A DNA stretch of 10,214 nt, taken from contig DJEP01000030.1 of NCBI GenBank assembly GCA_002431915.1, positions 1 to 10,214 of the forward strand, given 5' to 3'. The position numbers were made by a program, and so were the translations under genes. This document shows positions 6,826 through 10,214 of this stretch, one piece after another (position 1 is the first letter of the stretch; each line of letters starts with the position of its first letter). This stretch comes from Lachnospiraceae bacterium UBA5895. GTDB lineage: Bacteria > Bacillota > Clostridia > Lachnospirales > Lachnospiraceae. Below the pieces are notes generated by a model. It was given only the letters and a program-made list of their open reading frames with translations. It did no database searches and was not told the origin of the DNA.

Positions 6826-6882
6826 CTGTCTTGTTGATTCATCTTGTAACTATTCCGCCCCCACATTCGCAAAACCGCACGC
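6826..6882 (-). other. Short open frame (18 codons) between glnA and the ANTAR gene, coding status doubtful
   Basis: The string ATG AGT GAA ATC AGC TGC begins at 6905 on the minus strand and runs to a TAG at about 6849, giving a peptide starting MSEISC and ending GAE. Coordinates here are approximate to the segment. The nearest GGAG is about 14 nt upstream, too far for good initiation. The same ATGAGT opening occurs in the minigene of the dapF-dapL spacer, so this may be part of a dispersed intergenic repeat rather than a gene. Confidence 0.15.
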
Positions 6883-6915
6883 TTCTATGCAGCTGATTTC
6901 ACTCATGTACGCAGC

Positions 6916-6960
6916 AGTGACTCCATTCGAGTCACTTTACATAGAATAGTCACTCCATTA
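6916..6960. repeat. Hairpin and imperfect direct repeat in the glnA-ANTAR spacer
   Basis: AGTGACTC (6916-6923) and GAGTCACT (6929-6936) form a perfect 8 bp stem with a 5-nt loop. The sequence AGTGACTCCATT at 6916-6927 recurs as AGTCACTCCATT at 6948-6959 with one change. On the minus strand the lone copy can compete for the hairpin arm. There is no U-tract, so it is not a terminator. It could be a regulator site or an RNA element controlling the ANTAR gene; the loop is five bases, not the six expected of an ANTAR target. Confidence 0.5.
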
Positions 6961-6980
6961 TTACAAAAGAAAGGAATATT

Positions 6981-8315
6981 TTAATACTTGTACAGATACT
7001 CCTGGATCTCCCACTCGGAGACCTGGGAGCGGTAATCATGCCATTCCTTGCGCTTGGCATCGATGTATTTTCCGGCGATATGTTCACCCAGAACATCCTG
7101 GATAAAGGTATCCTTCTCCAGTTCTTCCACTGCCTCTAACAAGGTGCCGGGCAGCTGGTCGATGCTAAGTTCCTTCCGCTCTTCCGCGGTCAGAGCAAAA
7201 ATGTTCGCATTGATGCTCTCGGGAGGCTCTATTTTCTCCCGGATGCCCTTCAGACCGGCGCTTAAGCAGACTGCCAGCGTCAGATAAGGGTTCGCTGCGG
7301 AGTCAGGACTGCGCAGTTCGATACGGGTGCCCTCTCCGTCTGCGGTAGCCGGAATACGGATTAAGGGGCTGCGGTTCGTCGTGCTCCATGCGATATAGAC
7401 CGGTGCCTCGAAGCCGGGCACCAGACGCTTATAGGAATTTACCAGCGGATTCGTGATGGCTGCCATTCCCTTGATGTGCTTCATGATACCGCCGATGAAA
7501 TAATAGGCTTCTTTGCTCAGACCGTTGGGGTCGGAAGCATCCTGGAATATGTTTTTCCCGTCCTTCTCCAGGGACATATTGATATGCATGCCGGAGCCGT
7601 TGACTCCGAACTTTGGTTTCGGCATGAAAGTAGCGTGCAGACCATGGCGTCTCGCAATGGTGCGCACTGCCATCTTGAAGGTCATGATGTTGTCTGCGGT
7701 ATGTAACGCTTCGTCGTATTTGAAATCGATCTCGTGCTGTGCCGGAGCCATCTCATGGTGGGATGCCTCGATGACAAAGCCCATATCCTCCAGGTTCATA
7801 ACAATATCACGGCGGGCATTCTCGCCGAAATCCAAAGGTCCGATATCGAAATAGCCTGCCTGCTCATGAGTGTTGGTGGTAGGCATGGTATTTTCATCCG
7901 TATTAAATAAGAAAAATTCGCATTCCGGTCCCACTTCAAAAGTATATCCCATCTCTTCTGCCTGCTTCACCGCACGCTTCAGTACATAACGGGGATCACC
8001 TTCAAAAGGCTGACCGTTAGGGCGATAGACATCGCAGATCATACGGGCTACCTTGCCCTGCTGGGGTCTCCAGGGGAAGATCTCTAAGGTAGACAGATCC
8101 GGGTACAGATACATGTCGGATTCCTCGATCCTGGCAAATCCATCGATTGCCGAACCGTCAAACATACATTTATTGCTTAACACCCGGTCTAACTGACTGG
8201 CTGTCACCGCAATGTTTTTCAGATTGCCAAACAGATCCGTGAACTGCAGACGGATGAATTCCACATCCTCTTCTTCCACAAGACGGATGATATCTTCCTT
8301 GGTATAATTGTTCAT
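6981..8315 (-). CDS. glnA: Glutamine synthetase, type I alpha
   Basis: 444-residue cytoplasmic enzyme making glutamine from glutamate, ammonia and ATP; it normally forms a dodecamer. Conserved parts are visible: EVGPECEFF with metal ligands Glu131 and Glu133 (127-135), SHHEMAPAQHEID with Glu188 and Glu195 (185-197), VNGSGMHIN with His244 (238-246), NSYKRLVPGFEAPVY with flap Glu303 (293-307) and the RSPLIR/RIELRSPD region (315-338). Length and residues Arg62 and Glu424 match the positions used for feedback control in Bacillus subtilis GS, and the adenylylation-loop tyrosine of enteric enzymes is absent, so control should be by feedback inhibition. I chose ATG 8313-8315 (MNNYTKEDI) over an in-frame GTG at 8357, because GAGGG lies 5 nt upstream and the longer frame would begin inside a strong leader hairpin. 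It heads the glnA-ANTAR-dapF block. Confidence 0.97.
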   Translation of the reverse strand: MNNYTKEDIIRLVEEEDVEFIRLQFTDLFGNLKNIAVTASQLDRVLSNKCMFDGSAIDGFARIEESDMYLYPDLSTLEIFPWRPQQGKVARMICDVYRPNGQPFEGDPRYVLKRAVKQAEEMGYTFEVGPECEFFLFNTDENTMPTTNTHEQAGYFDIGPLDFGENARRDIVMNLEDMGFVIEASHHEMAPAQHEIDFKYDEALHTADNIMTFKMAVRTIARRHGLHATFMPKPKFGVNGSGMHINMSLEKDGKNIFQDASDPNGLSKEAYYFIGGIMKHIKGMAAITNPLVNSYKRLVPGFEAPVYIAWSTTNRSPLIRIPATADGEGTRIELRSPDSAANPYLTLAVCLSAGLKGIREKIEPPESINANIFALTAEERKELSIDQLPGTLLEAVEELEKDTFIQDVLGEHIAGKYIDAKRKEWHDYRSQVSEWEIQEYLYKY

Positions 8316-8320
8316 CGTTA

Positions 8321-8325
8321 CCCTC
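8321..8325 (-). promoter_or_regulatory. glnA ribosome binding site that sets the start
   Basis: GAGGG with a 5-nt spacer to ATG 8315. It supports the 444-residue protein instead of a 14-residue longer form from GTG at 8357. Confidence 0.65.
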
Positions 8326-8334
8326 GTTTCTGCG

Positions 8335-8380
8335 CCGCCTGTCTGCTCCTTTTCCACGGGGCGGACGCATCCGTGAAAAA
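8335..8380 (-). promoter_or_regulatory. Structured 5' leader of glnA: hairpin with possible H-type pseudoknot
   Basis: On the minus strand TTTTTCACGG (8380-8371) pairs with CCGTGGAAAA (8359-8350), ten base pairs with one U-G wobble, around an 11-nt loop. The loop ends in CCGCC (8364-8360), which can pair with GGCGG at 8339-8335, giving an H-type pseudoknot with loops of 6, 0 and 10 nt. A rival small hairpin CGGA/TCCG lies in the same loop. The element begins about 5 nt after the predicted transcription start and ends 10 nt before the GAGGG ribosome site. No U-tract follows, so any control is more likely on translation or mRNA stability than termination. Confidence 0.5.
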
Positions 8381-8391
8381 TACTTACAATA

Positions 8392-8421
8392 ACTATAGCA
8401 ATGCCTGTTTTGTCTTGTCAA
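8392..8421 (-). promoter_or_regulatory. glnA promoter
   Basis: Minus strand: perfect -35 TTGACA (8421-8416), 18 bp spacer, -10 TATAGT (8397-8392) with an extended -10 TG one base before it. The transcription start is expected near 8385, giving a leader of about 70 nt. It looks like a strong housekeeping-sigma promoter. Confidence 0.8.
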
Positions 8422-8439
8422 TGCGAAGTTCTCCTCAGT

Positions 8440-8461
8440 TACTGTACTATACAGTACTATA
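8440..8461. promoter_or_regulatory. Palindrome/tandem repeat in the divergent glnA spacer, probable operator
   Basis: TACTGTACTATACAGTA (8440-8456) is a perfect 7 bp inverted repeat with a 3 bp centre. The same bases also form a tandem repeat, CTGTACTATA (8442-8451) and CAGTACTATA (8452-8461), nine of ten identical, one helical turn apart. Its centre lies about 63 bp upstream of the predicted glnA start, a typical activator position, and about 75 bp before the divergent gene's start codon. The binding protein is unknown. Confidence 0.6.
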
Positions 8462-8521
8462 GGAAGAAACTTACGCATACTATTTATAAAGATCATCCCA
8501 TCATTCCAAGGAGACCTAAGA

Positions 8522-9178
8522 ATGAGTGCAAATACAAAGATCGTTGTCCTTCGCAGAAAAGAACTGCTCTATACCGGAATCTTCGCCGCGCTGGGAGTGT
8601 TGTTCCTGACATTACTGTTAATGTTACTAATGCCGGACAAAGACGCGGATGCCTCCGGGATCCCGGATTCTCCTCATAATACTGTGGAGACCGCTATGCC
8701 CGACAATGTGGCGGATCTCGGACGTTCGTCACAGTTCTCCGATGCGGAGGATGCCTCCACGGGAGCTGTTGCTGATACCAGTGCCGGCAATACATATATC
8801 CCCGGAATCTACACCACGGAACTGATCCTGGGCAGCGAGACCGTGAATGTGGAAGTCATCGTAAATGACCACGCCATCACATCCCTAAGTCTGGCAGACA
8901 CGGATGAGGCTCTGTCTACCATGTATCCGCTCCTGCAGCCCACCATGGATTCCTTAAGCGAGCAGATCTGCGAGACACAGGATCTAAGCCAGGTAACCTA
9001 TTCCTCGGAGACACGCTACACTTCCCTGGTGCTGTTGGAAGCGATTAAAGCATCCCTGGAAAAGGCAAAACCCAGTGCATCTCCGGAAGCGACCACTACA
9101 CCGGATGTAACCGATGCAACTGATGCTCCGGCAGCTTCTCCGAATGTGCCGGCGGCGGATATTAATCCTGCGGCGTAG
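8522..9178 (+). CDS. Membrane-anchored protein with degenerate FMN_bind-like domain
   Basis: 218-residue protein, the only plus-strand gene. A basic start (RRK at 11-13) is followed by one membrane segment at about 15-37, so the rest is probably outside the cell. Residues 38-90 are an acidic, Ser/Asp-rich linker. Residues 92-182 follow the FMN_bind pattern: YIPGIYTTELILGSETVNVEVIVNDHAITSLSL, a helical stretch (PLLQPTMDSLSEQI), then SSETRYTSLVLLEAIKASLEKA. Where RnfG/NqrC-like domains carry S/T-G-A-T for covalent flavin, this protein has Ser-Ser-Glu-Thr (161-164), so flavin attachment is uncertain. The tail (183-218) is a Thr/Pro/Ala/Asp-rich spacer. AAGGAG lies 8 nt before the ATG. I found no convincing promoter of its own. 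It is divergent from glnA and shares its operator region; the role is unknown. Confidence 0.75.
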   Translation: MSANTKIVVLRRKELLYTGIFAALGVLFLTLLLMLLMPDKDADASGIPDSPHNTVETAMPDNVADLGRSSQFSDAEDASTGAVADTSAGNTYIPGIYTTELILGSETVNVEVIVNDHAITSLSLADTDEALSTMYPLLQPTMDSLSEQICETQDLSQVTYSSETRYTSLVLLEAIKASLEKAKPSASPEATTTPDVTDATDAPAASPNVPAADINPAA

Positions 9179-9185
9179 GAAATCC

Positions 9186-9242
9186 ATTGCAGTAGCCTGC
9201 AATACCGGATTGCAATCGAGTAGGCTGACTCCTACTCGATTG
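9186..9242. repeat. Two adjacent strong hairpins after the FMN_bind-like gene
   Basis: Hairpin 1: ATTGCAG (9186-9192) and CTGCAAT (9197-9203), 7 bp with loop TAGC. Hairpin 2: CAATCGAGTAGG (9213-9224) and CCTACTCGATTG (9231-9242), a perfect 12 bp stem with a 6-nt loop CTGACT. Between and overlapping them is the 10 bp palindrome GATTGCAATC (9208-9217). Neither stem has a U-tract on either strand, so they are not standard terminators. Confidence 0.6.
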
Positions 9243-9274
9243 GTATACTCCGTACCCCATCTCGCTTAACAGCT

Positions 9275-9337
9275 CGATGATGTACGTTCGCCAAATACAG
9301 ATTCTTGTGCGAGCACAAATCTGTACTTGGCTCATCG
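9275..9337. repeat. Long imperfect hairpin (cruciform-like)
   Basis: Nested arms pair from outside in: CGATGA (9275-9280) with TCATCG (9332-9337); GCCAA (9290-9294) with TTGGC (9327-9331); TACAGAT (9296-9302) with ATCTGTA (9319-9325); TTGTG (9305-9309) with CACAA (9314-9318), around loop CGAG. That is 23 base pairs with one mismatch, a 2-nt bulge and a 9-nt bulge. It may be an RNA element, a protein site or part of a dispersed repeat. Confidence 0.6.
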
Positions 9338-9344
9338 TATACAC

Positions 9345-9376
9345 AAAAAAGGGCGCATGCCTCCCGGCATGCACCC
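9345..9376 (-). terminator. Strong intrinsic terminator downstream of the toxin-antitoxin pair
   Basis: On the minus strand GGGTGCATGCC (9376-9366), loop GGGA, GGCATGCGCCC (9361-9351), then TTTTTT (9350-9345). Ten of eleven pairs match. It would end transcripts from the toxin-antitoxin genes about 100 bp after the antitoxin stop. On the plus strand only a weak T-rich stretch follows, about 10 nt away. Confidence 0.85.
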
Positions 9377-9441
9377 CGTTGTGCGTTTTATTGTAATATT
9401 TTCGTTTGCAACACTGGATTTATTTTATACTATTTGCGTGG

Positions 9442-9478
9442 GAGATGCAAGGGAAAATTATTTCTCTCATTGTATCTC
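9442..9478. terminator. Hairpin abutting the antitoxin stop; possible plus-strand terminator
   Basis: GAGATGCAA (9442-9450) pairs with TTGTATCTC (9470-9478) and GGGAAA (9451-9456) with TTTCTC (9461-9466), with a 3-nt bulge and two wobbles. On the plus strand it is followed by TTATTTT, which suits termination of the convergent 8522-9178 transcript. On the minus strand it starts at the base after the antitoxin stop codon and could stabilise the mRNA end. Confidence 0.5.
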
Positions 9479-9766
9479 TTATTTTCCATACTTCGGCACA
9501 AATTCTATCTTAAGCGTCATCCCCATGCCCTCAGCTAATCTCTTAAGCAAATTTAAGGAAGGATTTCTTGTCCCATTTTCAATTTTACTAATATCCGCCT
9601 GGCTGATTCCTGTGCGCTCTGACAACTCTTTTTGCGTCATGTTCACTGAATTCCTTGCATCTACCATAGCTCTTATCACATCAAGTTCCGGCTGAATTGC
9701 CTCATACTCTTTTCGGAATTCGTCATTCTTCATTTCCTCAGAAAGCATTTCATTTAAGGTTTTCAT
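9479..9766 (-). CDS. higA: HigA-type antitoxin, XRE-family helix-turn-helix
   Basis: 95-residue antitoxin of a type II pair. It should bind and neutralise the toxin encoded just upstream and repress the shared promoter. The N-terminus (1-40) is charged and helical (MKTLNEMLSEEMKNDEFRKEYE). The XRE/HTH_3 domain spans about 34-82, with the recognition region MTQKELSERTGISQADISKIENGTRNPS (43-70). A short C-terminal strand TLKIEFVP (84-91) is typical of HigA-like antitoxins with a C-terminal extension. It starts inside the toxin gene with a 17 bp overlap, and AAAGGA lies 9 nt upstream, giving translational coupling. A hairpin lies right after the stop and a strong terminator follows about 100 bp later. 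The gene is visibly more AT-rich than the glnA-dap block, which suggests recent acquisition. HigA is a family call; a phage-type regulator is a less likely alternative. Confidence 0.87.
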   Translation of the reverse strand: MKTLNEMLSEEMKNDEFRKEYEAIQPELDVIRAMVDARNSVNMTQKELSERTGISQADISKIENGTRNPSLNLLKRLAEGMGMTLKIEFVPKYGK

Positions 9767-10115
9767 TCTCTGCCATCCTTTCTATAAAATCTATTCTCCG
9801 TTTTTTCGCTATCTGTATTTCTTCTAGTGGTGTCTTCTGCGTTTTCTTGATAAATCCATTGGTTAATATTATTTTTCTATCGTGGTAAAAGAAATACATA
9901 ACTCTGGTAATATCACTGCCAAATTTACATCTAAGTTCAAAAATCCCATCTTCTATGTATTTGCTGTATGGTTCTCTAAGCATATTACCTTTTTCCTGTA
10001 GTATAACCAGCATACCATACATCTTTGCTCTCATTTTAGGATTTAATTGTTTAAGGAAATCCTGCACAGGTATTTTCCCATTAACATCCTCATATGCAAT
10101 TACTTCAAATGTCAT
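9750..10115 (-). CDS. higB: HigB/RelE-superfamily toxin (phage Gp49-like)
   Basis: 121-residue toxin, expected to act as a ribosome-dependent mRNA endonuclease. It follows the Gp49/HigB pattern: MTFEVIAYEDVNGKIPVQDFL at the N-terminus, a helical region (about 22-46), then the strands GIFELRCKFGSDITRVMYFFYHDRKIILTNGFIKKTQKTP (57-96). Arg62, Arg71, Lys90 and Lys91 are the basic residues likely to matter for RNA contact, by analogy with the family. The toxin comes first and the antitoxin second, the higBA order. The ATG at 10113-10115 has AAAGGAG 7 nt upstream, and a near-consensus promoter lies directly before it. No frameshift or truncation is seen, so the system appears intact. Confidence 0.87.
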   Translation of the reverse strand: MTFEVIAYEDVNGKIPVQDFLKQLNPKMRAKMYGMLVILQEKGNMLREPYSKYIEDGIFELRCKFGSDITRVMYFFYHDRKIILTNGFIKKTQKTPLEEIQIAKKRRIDFIERMAENENLK

Positions 10116-10129
10116 TTTTCTTCTCCTTT

Positions 10130-10158
10130 AGTATATGTTATATATGCCATATTGTCAA
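10130..10158 (-). promoter_or_regulatory. Toxin-antitoxin promoter with overlapping short inverted repeat
   Basis: Minus strand: TTGACA (10158-10153), 17 bp spacer, TATACT (10135-10130). Both hexamers are close to consensus. The -10 directly abuts the AAAGGAG ribosome site (10129-10123), so the expected start near 10123 would leave little or none of that site in the mRNA. ATATG and CATAT arms ten bases apart lie between the hexamers and could be a HigA operator. Confidence 0.72.
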
Positions 10159-10214
10159 TAAATTCATCTTATATTGCATCATTTTTATTAAAATGTGAAC
10201 TCTGCAAAAAAGTT

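Noticed and set aside
8316..8357. Longer glnA form starting at GTG 8357.
   Set aside because: The extra 14 residues do not fit the 444-residue family length, the GTG lies inside the leader hairpin, and ATG 8315 has its own ribosome site.
8415..8490. Promoter for the plus-strand gene at 8522 (TTGTCA with TACTGT, or TATTTATAAA as -10).
   Set aside because: Spacers are 19 bp or more, or no -35 fits, so no candidate was good enough to annotate.
9213..9242. ANTAR target hairpin, because the 12 bp stem has a hexaloop.
   Set aside because: The loop is CTGACT (AGTCAG on the other strand), lacking the A1 and G4 pattern on either strand, and there is no partner hairpin with a terminator.
9162..9374. 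70-codon minus-strand open frame ending GYCNGFPTPQD.
   Set aside because: It overlaps the end of the plus-strand gene, the terminator and the hairpins, and shows no good ribosome site. It is more likely a by-product of the inverted repeats, though a dispersed-repeat origin is worth a search.
1..10214. CRISPR arrays, insertion sequences, tRNA or rRNA genes.
   Set aside because: I saw no regularly spaced repeats, transposase motifs or tRNA/rRNA-like sequence on either strand.

Overview
The window looks like a chromosomal stretch from a Gram-positive Clostridia member, most likely Lachnospiraceae. The grounds are purine-rich Shine-Dalgarno sites, a diaminopimelate (DAP) route through LL-DAP aminotransferase, a glutamine synthetase of the Bacillus/Clostridium alpha type, and an ANTAR regulator next to glnA. 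This assignment is an inference from gene content, not from a search. All genes but one lie on the minus strand, so transcription mostly runs from right to left.

Layout, left to right. Positions 1-2584 hold a polyamine ABC transporter operon in the order potA-potB-potC, transcribed leftwards; potC runs off the left edge. Positions 2632-3756 hold a multi-pass membrane protein resembling the DUF6056/DUF3329 type. Positions 3858-8315 hold a nitrogen and lysine/cell-wall block: glnA, an ANTAR RNA-binding regulator with a degenerate receiver domain, dapF and dapL. DapL and DapF catalyse consecutive steps, and DapL uses glutamate as amino donor, so the block links glutamine/glutamate status to DAP and lysine supply. 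A strong promoter precedes glnA. No terminator is visible between glnA, the ANTAR gene and dapF; a terminator-like hairpin separates dapF from dapL, and another follows dapL.

Positions 8522-9178 hold the only plus-strand gene, divergent from glnA: a membrane-anchored protein with a degenerate FMN_bind-like domain. The shared 206 bp spacer carries a 17 bp palindrome that is also a 10 bp tandem repeat. Positions 9179-9478 have no gene but are full of strong hairpins. Positions 9479-10115 hold a visibly AT-richer HigBA-type toxin-antitoxin pair, toxin first, with its own promoter.

No complete new defence or mobile system is visible. The best candidates for undescribed biology are non-coding: (1) the glnA 5' leader, which can form a 10 bp hairpin and an H-type pseudoknot; (2) the dapF-dapL spacer, with a terminator, a three-codon minigene, mutually exclusive stems and tandem repeats; (3) the hairpin cluster at 9186-9337; (4) overlapping hairpins upstream of the membrane-protein gene. 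All structures were read by eye and need covariation and expression evidence.
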